Shown in pieces: positions 1 through 5,204 of a stretch of DNA of 8,205 nucleotides. Location: positions 1-8,205 of the forward strand of contig JAGAEH010000034.1 in assembly GCA_017613225.1 (NCBI GenBank), read 5' to 3'. The translations under genes and the position numbers were made by a program. Source of the DNA: Lachnospiraceae bacterium (GTDB taxonomy: Bacteria > Bacillota > Clostridia > Lachnospirales > Lachnospiraceae). Position 1 is the first letter of the stretch. Each line of letters begins with the position of its first letter. The notes under the pieces were generated by a model. The model worked only from the letters and a program-made list of their open reading frames with translations, was not told where the DNA came from and did not search any database.

Positions 1-1
1 T

Positions 2-1126
2 TCCCAGACCATTCTGCAGAACGTTCTGGCGAGGAGTTCCGGCCAGGCGGCGGCCGCGGGAAGCGCGGCGGAGATGGCGGGACAGGCGGCAGAGGCTGCT
101 CAGGCAGCTACAAGCGCGGCGGAGGCTGCGACAGGCGGAGCACAGGCCGCTCAGGCCGCATCCGCGGCTCAAATGGCGGCTGCAGCGACCCACACCGCCG
201 CAGGCGCTGCGGTGAAGACTGCCGTGTACGGGGCGGGCAAGGCTCTGGCTATGAAGATCATCGCCGCGGTGGCGGCAGTCGCTGTGGTGGCGGGCGGTAC
301 TGTGGCAGCGGTCCATCATTTCCGCAATTCCGGCGGAAATGGCCCGGATACAGTGGTCACACAGCCCGCAAGCTCCAAGTCGGCTGAGACGCTGCCGGCG
401 CCTACCGAGCAGCAGCCCACCGTACCGGAGCAGCCCACGGAGGCGCCTCGTCCCACCGTACCGCCGGTCCCGGAGACGCCGCCCATGCCCACCCTGCCGA
501 CGGAGCCGGAGACGATGGAAGGATCCACCGAGGCTTTATCCTGGGGGGAGGCCTATCAGGAGGTGCTGGAGATCTGCAGAAAAGACCTGCAGGGTGGATC
601 CAATCTCGAACAGTCCATTCTGCCGCGGTACAAAGGCTATTTCAACGGTACGGAAGCCAATCTCTCCAATGAGTTCCAGTACGCCGTGCGCGACGTCAAC
701 GAGGACGGGACTCCGGAACTGATCCTGGCAGCCTACGCATTTCCGGAGCTTGAAAAGGAGAGGGGCTGCCTGGTCTTTGAAGTCTTCACTTTTGACGGAG
801 CGCAGGCCGTTCCGCTGTTCTGGAACGTGCGGGAGAGTCTCTACCGGCTGGAGCAGGTGTATGTTTCGGAAAACGGAACGCTCTGGTGCACCAGCGGCAA
901 CAGCGGGCATAACCCGACCTACGTTTTTGAACTTCCGCCCGGCGGTACGGCCCTGAAGCAGACGGTCTTCCTGGATCCCATCGACGGGACCAATGATTTC
1001 CGGGTGATCGTTGACGGCAAACAGACCGGGACCATGACGATGCATGAGTTTTGGCACGAGTGGATCCCCGTGAACGCGGTGCTGGAGTATCACGAGATCT
1101 GGGAGGATCTGCAGACTTCTTATTGA
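2..1126 (+). CDS. Ala-rich membrane-anchored protein with exported C-terminal domain, 5' truncated
   Basis: The reading frame is open from base 2 to the TGA at 1124-1126 (374 codons in the window), so the gene very likely begins upstream. The ATG at 74 lies inside an Ala-rich run without a clear ribosome binding site and is probably internal. Counting from the first visible codon: residues 10-80 are Ala/Gln/Ser/Gly low complexity; about 84-107 (MKIIAAVAAVAVVAGG...) is one membrane segment; 116-178 is a Pro/Thr/Glu-rich linker; 180-374 looks like a folded exported domain. That domain carries DVNEDGTPEL (231-240), a D-x-N-x-DG-x-x-E calcium-loop-like motif common in secreted clostridial proteins. 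From memory, Ala-rich segment plus helix plus Pro/Thr linker resembles clostridial proteins whose N-terminus is a sigma-70-like domain; that part, if present, lies outside the window. Function unknown. Confidence 0.8.
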   Translation, partial: SQTILQNVLARSSGQAAAAGSAAEMAGQAAEAAQAATSAAEAATGGAQAAQAASAAQMAAAATHTAAGAAVKTAVYGAGKALAMKIIAAVAAVAVVAGGTVAAVHHFRNSGGNGPDTVVTQPASSKSAETLPAPTEQQPTVPEQPTEAPRPTVPPVPETPPMPTLPTEPETMEGSTEALSWGEAYQEVLEICRKDLQGGSNLEQSILPRYKGYFNGTEANLSNEFQYAVRDVNEDGTPELILAAYAFPELEKERGCLVFEVFTFDGAQAVPLFWNVRESLYRLEQVYVSENGTLWCTSGNSGHNPTYVFELPPGGTALKQTVFLDPIDGTNDFRVIVDGKQTGTMTMHEFWHEWIPVNAVLEYHEIWEDLQTSY

Positions 1127-1152
1127 TCCGCCGGATCATCCAAAAACTTTTT
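1124..1152 (+). terminator. Weak possible terminator overlapping the stop codon of the first gene
   Basis: TGATCC-GCC-GGATCA (1124-1138) is a perfect 6-bp stem with a 3-base loop that includes the TGA stop codon. The T-run (1148-1152) starts about 10 bases after the stem, farther than usual for an intrinsic terminator, so the call is weak. The rest of the gap to 1253 shows no convincing promoter. Confidence 0.3.
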
Positions 1153-1253
1153 CAAAAAACAGAATCTTTTAAATCCTGACGCAGTGTGATCTCGTCTGCA
1201 TAGTGTAAGAACAAAAGATGACTACGGCCATCAAAGAATAAGGAGAAGACACT

Positions 1254-2192
1254 ATGAAGAGAATGATCACACTGTTTTTTGTTATTGTCATGAGCCTGTC
1301 CCTTCTGACGGGCTGCGGAAGTAAGGAACAGCAGGCCATGGAGGAGATCGGCCGCCAGATAGAGAAGGAAGCGAAAGAGGACGGCGTGGATCTTTCGAAG
1401 ATGCTGCAGGAGGAAAAGGCGGCCAGCGAGTCCCGGACGGCCAGCAAGTCCGAGATCAGAGAGGCTCAGAAGGAGCTTAGAAGCCAGCTGGATGCCTATT
1501 ACGATCCGCTGCTGCAGGAAGAGTACGACGCCATGATCGCTGCCGAAACGGCGCAGGATACGCTGGCTCACGGCAAGCGCTACAACGAGCTGATCGAGGA
1601 GCGGAACGCCCTCGGCGAGGCGCAGGACCTTGACTGGACCGGGAAAAGTAGCTACCTGCGGCTGGACGCCTCCTACATTTCCAAAGCCATGCATCTTTCC
1701 GCCAGCGGAAACAACGGTACGGAGTACAAGATCTATTGCCACAGCACAAACGCTTTCAGCACCACGGACTCCGACAGGCTCATGCTCATCTGCGCGGAAA
1801 GCGGCGAGGGAGGCAACTGGAAGGAACTGACGTTCATGAAACAGGACGGCGCGGTCTGCAGCCTGGATCTGAGTAATTTCATTGAGCCGGGGACCTATGT
1901 GTCCATCGAAACGGCCAGCGAATCGGCGCTCCAGCTCTGGACCATCGAAAACGCGGACTGGATCTGGTATCTCTTTGATATCTCCGGCAGCGAAGGCATC
2001 CTGACCGCCAAAAGCTCGGATCTCAGTACTGAGGCCTACAACGAAAAGCTGAACCAGGCTTTTCCCCGTGAGGGACGGATGAGTGAAAACGGGATCTATT
2101 CCCCTGTCCATGGGAACACCCTGGAAGAACTGAACCGGATGGTCCTCCGCAATACCAAGGGCTGCGCCGCGAACAACTGCAGCTGCAAATAA
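1254..2192 (+). CDS. Putative lipoprotein of unknown function
   Basis: A 312-residue protein, probably exported and lipid-anchored. The start ATG at 1254 is preceded by AGGAG at 1241-1245. The N-terminus has a lipoprotein signal: basic MKR, a hydrophobic core, then the lipobox LLTGC with Cys21 as predicted lipidated residue. Residues about 25-125 are highly charged (Glu, Lys, Gln, Arg) and likely helical, possibly coiled coil. Residues about 130-280 look like a beta-rich globular domain (for example SSYLRLDASYISKAMHLSAS and the Trp-rich LWTIENADWIWYLF). The C-terminus ends KGCAANNCSCK, three cysteines (304, 309, 311) in eight residues, which is unusual for an exported protein. I do not recognise the family. 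No terminator separates it from the next gene, but that gene has its own promoter. Confidence 0.85.
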   Translation: MKRMITLFFVIVMSLSLLTGCGSKEQQAMEEIGRQIEKEAKEDGVDLSKMLQEEKAASESRTASKSEIREAQKELRSQLDAYYDPLLQEEYDAMIAAETAQDTLAHGKRYNELIEERNALGEAQDLDWTGKSSYLRLDASYISKAMHLSASGNNGTEYKIYCHSTNAFSTTDSDRLMLICAESGEGGNWKELTFMKQDGAVCSLDLSNFIEPGTYVSIETASESALQLWTIENADWIWYLFDISGSEGILTAKSSDLSTEAYNEKLNQAFPREGRMSENGIYSPVHGNTLEELNRMVLRNTKGCAANNCSCK

Positions 2193-2198
2193 GGGGAA

Positions 2199-2228
2199 TT
2201 GACCCTGGCGCCCCCGGAATGCTATAAA
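2199..2228 (+). promoter_or_regulatory. Sigma-A-like promoter for the GNAT-SRAP unit
   Basis: TTGACC (2199-2204), an 18-base spacer, then TATAAA (2223-2228). TG at 2220-2221 one base before the -10 forms an extended -10 element. Expected initiation near 2235 would give a very short leader before the AAGGAG at 2239-2244. It starts just after the stop codon of the lipoprotein gene. Confidence 0.6.
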
Positions 2229-2251
2229 AGAAGCAGAAAAGGAGCATCAAC

Positions 2252-2755
2252 ATGAACTACCGTTTTGCGGCTGAAAAAGACTGCGCGCTGATCTTAAGCT
2301 TTATCCGCGCGCTGGCGGAATATGAAAAGATGGAAGACCAGGTCGTGGCCACGGAGGAACTGCTGCGGGAGTGGATCTTCGAAAAGAAGAAGGCGGAAGT
2401 GATCTTCGCGCTGGAGGATGGAAAGGAAGTGGGCTTTGCCCTGTTCTTCCATAACTTTTCCACCTTCCTGGGCCGGGCGGGCATCTATCTGGAGGACCTG
2501 TTCGTGCTGCCGGAATACCGGGGAAGAGGCCATGGCAAGGCGCTGATCGCCACTCTTGCGCAGATCACGGTGGAACGCGGCTGCGGACGGCTGGAGTGGA
2601 GCTGCCTGGACTGGAATCAGCCCAGCATCGATTTTTATCTGTCCCTGGGGGCCCGGCCCCTGGAGGACTGGACGGAATACCGGGTGACCGGGGACGCGCT
2701 GACAAAGCTGGCCGGAGAAGCCGGGAATAAACAGCAGACCGGCATTGATCATTGA
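2252..2755 (+). CDS. GNAT-family N-acetyltransferase, spermidine/diamine acetyltransferase-like
   Basis: A 167-residue cytosolic acetyltransferase predicted to move acetyl from acetyl-CoA to an amine. AAGGAG at 2239-2244 supports the ATG at 2252. The GNAT fold is clear: an N-terminal strand-helix (MNYRFAAEKDCALILSFIRA), the beta-4 segment IYLEDLFVLPEYR (78-90), and the acetyl-CoA pyrophosphate loop RGRGHGKA (90-97, the R/Q-x-x-G-x-G/A motif). Motif B is WNQPSIDFYLSLGA (121-134), where Tyr129 sits at the position of the general-acid Tyr in SSAT enzymes. The EDLFV-PEYRGRG and W-N-PSI-FY-GA signatures match the SSAT-like branch better than RimI or other GNATs. The true substrate (polyamine, thialysine or other amine) cannot be read from sequence. 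It is followed 18 bases later by the SRAP gene, probably on one transcript; the two functions have no obvious link. Confidence 0.92.
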   Translation: MNYRFAAEKDCALILSFIRALAEYEKMEDQVVATEELLREWIFEKKKAEVIFALEDGKEVGFALFFHNFSTFLGRAGIYLEDLFVLPEYRGRGHGKALIATLAQITVERGCGRLEWSCLDWNQPSIDFYLSLGARPLEDWTEYRVTGDALTKLAGEAGNKQQTGIDH

Positions 2756-2773
2756 GACAGAAAAGGAAAGACC

Positions 2774-3352
2774 ATGTGCTGCAGATATTTTGTCTATCAC
2801 GGAGGCGCGGAGGAGATCCGCGGCCTGCTGGATCCCTGGGAGCGGGAAGTGGAACTGATCACGGGAGAAGTGCGCCCTTCGGACAAGGCCTCCGTCCTGC
2901 TGCTGGAGCGGGACAGGCTCTGCGCCAGGCCCATGCGCTGGGGCTTCCTGTCGCCGAAGGGGAAGGGCCTGCTCATCAACGCGCGGTCGGAGACGGCGGC
3001 GCAGAAGTACAGTTTCGCGGACAGCTTCGCCCGCAGGCGCTGCATCATTCCGGCCCACCGCTTTTACGAGTGGGACGCGGCGAAGAACAAGGTGGGCTTT
3101 ACGGTGCCGGACCGTCCGCTGATCTTCATGGCGGGGCTCTTCAAGGACTTTGAGGACGGCCGCCGTTTTACGGTGCTGACCACGGGAGCCAATGCCTCCA
3201 TGGCGCCGGTGCACGACCGCATGCCCCTGATCTTCGATGCGGAGCAGATGGATGCCTGGCTGCGGGACGACAGCGCGGCGGCGGATCTGCTGGCTGTCAA
3301 GCCGCCGGAAGTGCTGGCGCAGCGGGATTTTGAGCAGCTGTCGTTATTCTAG
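2774..3352 (+). CDS. SRAP (YedK/HMCES-type) abasic-site DNA-protein crosslinking protein
   Basis: A 192-residue SOS-response-associated-peptidase-family protein. Known members cap abasic sites in single-stranded DNA through a thiazolidine link to Cys2 after removal of Met1. The sequence begins MCCRY, so Cys2 is in place; the start at 2774 follows AAAAGGAAAG at 2761-2770, and a Cys2 start fits the family. Other active-site residues are present: N69-A-R-x-E73 (NARSET), Glu99 in RFYEW, and His147 in VHDRMP. The segment MRWGFLSP (54-61) is also typical. Length is slightly below E. coli YedK (about 220). Residue 3 is Cys where many homologues have Gly. It is the second gene of the GNAT unit. No lexA, imuB or error-prone polymerase gene is nearby, so SOS control is not shown here. 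Confidence 0.95.
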   Translation: MCCRYFVYHGGAEEIRGLLDPWEREVELITGEVRPSDKASVLLLERDRLCARPMRWGFLSPKGKGLLINARSETAAQKYSFADSFARRRCIIPAHRFYEWDAAKNKVGFTVPDRPLIFMAGLFKDFEDGRRFTVLTTGANASMAPVHDRMPLIFDAEQMDAWLRDDSAAADLLAVKPPEVLAQRDFEQLSLF

Positions 3353-3391
3353 GAGCGGATGACTGGCCTGGCCAATGCCGTTATGTAACAA

Positions 3392-3420
3392 TTGACAAAA
3401 CGGACGTTTTGTGGAATGAT
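3392..3420 (+). promoter_or_regulatory. Promoter of the molbindin gene
   Basis: Consensus TTGACA (3392-3397), a 17-base spacer, AATGAT (3415-3420) with TG at 3412-3413 as an extended -10. GATAAT at 3418-3423 is a better hexamer but needs a 20-base spacer. Both precede the ribosome binding site at 3440-3444. Confidence 0.65.
3395..3412. promoter_or_regulatory. Perfect inverted repeat overlapping the molbindin promoter, candidate operator
   Basis: ACAAAACG-GA-CGTTTTGT, two perfect 8-base arms around a 2-base centre. It covers the last three bases of the -35 box and most of the spacer, where a bound repressor would block RNA polymerase. No T-run follows, so it is not a terminator. The binding protein is unknown; the site does not match the E. 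coli ModE consensus as I remember it. Confidence 0.5.
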
Positions 3421-3450
3421 AATTGTAATTCTATGAAACGGAGGCATTGT

Positions 3451-3663
3451 ATGAAACTCAGTGCAAGGAATCAGTTGAAGGGCACCATCGTAGCCATCGA
3501 TGAAGGTGCCGTGAACGGGATCGTCAAGATCGACATCGGCGGCGGCAACGTCGTGAGCGCCACCATCTCCATGAACGCGATCCGCGAGCTGGAGCTGGCA
3601 GTGGGCAAGGAAGCCTACGCCGTGATCAAGGCGACGTCCGTGATGGTGGGCGTGGACGAGTAA
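3451..3663 (+). CDS. Molbindin (Mop/TOBE-domain molybdate/tungstate-binding protein)
   Basis: A 70-residue single-Mop-domain protein. Family members (the clostridial molbindins and the C-terminal domains of ModE and ModC) assemble into oligomers that bind molybdate or tungstate oxyanions in the cytosol, for storage or buffering before molybdopterin cofactor synthesis. The signature is almost complete: MKLSARNQLKGTIVAIDEGAVN at the start, then KIDIGGGNVVSATIS, and VGKEAYAVIKATSVMVG near the C-terminus. The start at 3451 follows ACGGAGG (3438-3444); an in-frame ATG at 3409 lies within the promoter palindrome and is rejected. The gene is isolated: own promoter with candidate operator, own terminator, no modABC or molybdopterin synthesis gene in the window. 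The metal (Mo or W) cannot be told from sequence. Confidence 0.95.
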   Translation: MKLSARNQLKGTIVAIDEGAVNGIVKIDIGGGNVVSATISMNAIRELELAVGKEAYAVIKATSVMVGVDE

Positions 3664-3700
3664 GGACCGGTTCCAAAACAAGAAGCAGCGAAACGGAAGA

Positions 3701-3726
3701 CCGGGCGGGGAGACCTGCCCGGTTTT
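3701..3726 (+). terminator. Intrinsic terminator after the molbindin gene
   Basis: CCGGGCGGG (3701-3709) pairs with CCTGCCCGG (3714-3722), a 9-bp stem with one G-U wobble, closed by a GAGA tetraloop (GNRA type) and followed by TTTT (3723-3726). It ends the transcript 37 bases after the stop codon and insulates the rubredoxin promoter. Confidence 0.8.
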
Positions 3727-3760
3727 ACCGTCCTGTTTTTCTGACATTTCTCTTTTTTGA

Positions 3761-3789
3761 TTGAAATATGCGCGGCGAGGATATACAAT
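3761..3789 (+). promoter_or_regulatory. Promoter of the rubredoxin gene
   Basis: TTGAAA (3761-3766), exactly 17 bases, TACAAT (3784-3789); each hexamer has five of six consensus bases. A T-rich stretch (3734-3758) just upstream could act as an UP element. The expected leader of about 50 bases ends at AAAGGAG (3834-3840). Confidence 0.7.
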
Positions 3790-3846
3790 AAAACAAATGG
3801 CCGCCTGTGCGGCACGGCACCGGAAACGAGCTGAAAGGAGTGTAAC

Positions 3847-3981
3847 ATGAAGTACGTATGCAATGTCTGCGGTTGGATCTATGATGAGGACGAGCAGGGC
3901 ACCAAGTGGGAAGATCTCCCCGAGGATTTCGTCTGCGAACTGTGCGGAGTTGACAAAGACAACTTCAGCCCGGCGGAGTAA
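3847..3981 (+). CDS. Rubredoxin, short-loop type
   Basis: A 44-residue one-iron electron carrier, reading [19 protein letters not shown]...FSPAE then TAA. The Fe(SCys)4 ligands are Cys5 and Cys8 (CNVCG) and Cys30 and Cys33 (CELCG). Aromatic core residues Tyr3, Trp10, Tyr12, Trp21, Phe28 and Phe40 are in place. It is about 8-10 residues shorter than the usual 52-54 because the loop that normally carries the GDPDNG-type stretch is missing between Asp15 and Gly18; Desulfovibrio desulfuricans has a comparable 45-residue rubredoxin. The second knuckle has Glu where CPxCG is most common. AAAGGAG at 3834-3840 fixes the start. It has its own promoter and terminator. Rubredoxins usually serve NADH-dependent reductases, rubrerythrin or flavodiiron proteins in oxygen or peroxide defence; no partner is in the window. 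Confidence 0.95.
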   Translation: MKYVCNVCGWIYDEDEQGTKWEDLPEDFVCELCGVDKDNFSPAE

Positions 3982-3987
3982 GGAATG

Positions 3988-4013
3988 ACGGGGAGGCAAG
4001 CCTCCCCGTTTTT
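3988..4013 (+). terminator. Intrinsic terminator after the rubredoxin gene
   Basis: ACGGGGAGG (3988-3996) pairs with CCTCCCCGT (4001-4009), a perfect 9-bp GC-rich stem with loop CAAG, followed by TTTTT (4009-4013). The T-run ends 9 bases before the AAGGAG of the next gene, so this structure also lies in the leader of any transcript that reads through. Confidence 0.85.
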
Positions 4014-4035
4014 AATAAAGGGAAGGAGATTTATC

Positions 4036-5178
4036 ATGAGTACAAAAACGGCAAAGGTGCTCCACGTGATCGCCTTTATTCTTATCGTGCTGACCATGGC
4101 CTTCGTTCTGGTGGGCTGGCTGGCATTCAAAAACGAGCTGATGACGCTGGTGCAGTCCACGGAGGAGTACATGCAGGCGGAGTTCACCCCCTGGATGCTG
4201 ATCATCGAGGTGGGCTTTGTGCTGCTGCTGGCTCTGATCTGGCTGATCGTGCTGCTCAACAGACCGGGGCGCGGCGGGACCATCGCGATGACGATCATCA
4301 TGTCCATTCTGCTGATCGGCTTTTACGCGGTGGGCAAGCCTTTCCTGAACGTCTGGCTGCAGCAGAAGGCCGCGGAGAGCGGTGTCTATTCGCTGGCGGC
4401 CCTCTCCCAGTTCAACTACGCGGCCGGCACCATCGCCAATTTCGCCTTTATTCCGGGTCTGTTTTTGATGGTCCTTTCCCTGGGCAGCGCCTGCGGAAAG
4501 AATTTCAAGAAACAGGCGGAAGAGCAGCCGGCGGTACAGCCCGAGCAGGAACAGCCCGCCTATGAGCAGAGGACCGGCGCGCAGCAGTACGGACAGCAGC
4601 CCGGCATGCAGCGGCCTCAGTATGGCCAGCAGGGCGCCAGACAGCCCCAGTATCAGCAGCCGAATTACCAACAGGGGTACGGCCAGAGGCCTCAGATGCA
4701 GAACACGGGCTATATTCCTAAGTTGGACGCGATGCAGAACACCGGCTACATCCCGAAGGTGGACGCGGCGCAGAACACCGGTTATATCCCGAAAGTGGAC
4801 GCGATGCAGAACACCGGCTACATCCCGAAGGTGGACGCGCCGCAGAATACCGGCTATATCCCGAAGGTGGAGCCCGTCCAGCAGAGCATGGGGACGCTTC
4901 CCCCTGTTGACGCCCAGGCCCACAAGACCGGCGCCATTCCTCCCGTGAGCTTTTCCAAGCCCACCCAGACGCCCTCTTCGCCCATCATCTATCCCTGGAT
5001 GAAGGCCGCCGGCGCCCCCAGGGAGGAGGCTCCTGCAGCGGAGGTCCAAAGCGTCTCCGACGCGGCGGAAAAGCTGGATGACGTGATGGAAGACGTACTG
5101 CCGGAGGAGGTTCCCTCTGCGGAGCTGCTGGAAGAAGCGGCTGAGCTTCCGGAAGAGACCCTGGATCAGAAGTTCTAA
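4036..5178 (+). CDS. Four-helix membrane protein with a repeat-bearing cytosolic tail, function unknown
   Basis: A 380-residue protein. AAGGAG at 4023-4028 supports the ATG at 4036; an earlier in-frame ATG at 3985 would translate the terminator hairpin and is rejected. Predicted membrane segments: about 8-31, 53-74, 83-100 and 128-150. The loop between helices 2 and 3 (NRPGRGG) and the segment after helix 4 (CGKNFKKQ) are basic while the other loops are acidic or neutral, so both ends probably face the cytosol. The tail has a Gln/Pro/Tyr/Gly-rich stretch (165-220), five tandem 12-residue repeats QNTGYIPKVDA (221-280), two decayed copies (GTLPPVDA, TGAIPPV), a Pro/Ser linker with a YPW motif (309-330) and an acidic end (340-380). 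The tail looks disordered and built for multivalent binding. I do not recognise the family. larC follows 26 bases later, probably co-transcribed. Confidence 0.9.
   Translation: MSTKTAKVLHVIAFILIVLTMAFVLVGWLAFKNELMTLVQSTEEYMQAEFTPWMLIIEVGFVLLLALIWLIVLLNRPGRGGTIAMTIIMSILLIGFYAVGKPFLNVWLQQKAAESGVYSLAALSQFNYAAGTIANFAFIPGLFLMVLSLGSACGKNFKKQAEEQPAVQPEQEQPAYEQRTGAQQYGQQPGMQRPQYGQQGARQPQYQQPNYQQGYGQRPQMQNTGYIPKLDAMQNTGYIPKVDAAQNTGYIPKVDAMQNTGYIPKVDAPQNTGYIPKVEPVQQSMGTLPPVDAQAHKTGAIPPVSFSKPTQTPSSPIIYPWMKAAGAPREEAPAAEVQSVSDAAEKLDDVMEDVLPEEVPSAELLEEAAELPEETLDQKF
4696..4875 (+). repeat. Five tandem 36-bp coding repeats
   Basis: Copies at 4696-4731, 4732-4767, 4768-4803, 4804-4839 and 4840-4875 encode x-QNTGYIPK-[LV]-[DE]-x, where the first residue is M, M, A, M or P. 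Synonymous third-position differences (aacacgggc, aacaccggc, aataccggc) show that the copies have drifted while the peptide was kept. Two diverged units follow to about 4951. The unit is in frame, so gain or loss of copies would not disrupt the gene. Confidence 0.95.
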
Positions 5179-5204
5179 GTGACAGAACAGAAAGAGAGTA
5201 ATAG

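Noticed and set aside
1152..2111. Minus-strand open frame of 319 codons opposite the lipoprotein gene
   Set aside because: The plus strand has a lipobox signal peptide and AGGAG site; the minus frame has no signal or motif.
2294..3214. Long minus-strand open frame (306 codons) opposite the GNAT and SRAP genes
   Set aside because: The plus-strand genes have full family motifs and ribosome binding sites; the minus frame is a by-product of GC-rich third positions.
3364..3374. TGGCC-T-GGCCA as terminator of the SRAP gene
   Set aside because: It has a five-base stem, a one-base loop too small to form, and no T-run.
3417..3434. Fur/PerR-like box (tgataattgtaattcta) by the molbindin start
   Set aside because: Only the left half matches; the second half departs at several positions, and AT-rich promoter sequence gives such matches by chance.
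3409..3450. Upstream ATG giving an 84-residue molbindin
   Set aside because: It lies within the promoter palindrome, has no ribosome binding site, and adds residues (MWNDNCNS...) absent from the Mop family.
3950..3955. TTGACA inside the rubredoxin gene as a promoter for the downstream genes
   Set aside because: No -10-like hexamer lies 15-19 bases downstream (the region reads cccggcggag).
3985..4035. Upstream ATG adding 17 residues to the membrane protein
   Set aside because: It would translate the terminator hairpin; AAGGAG at 4023-4028 serves the ATG at 4036.
4012..5049. Minus-strand open frame of 345 codons opposite the repeat-tailed membrane protein
   Set aside because: Its His/Leu/Arg-rich repeats are the reverse of the TGYIPKV repeats, and it has no recognisable domain.
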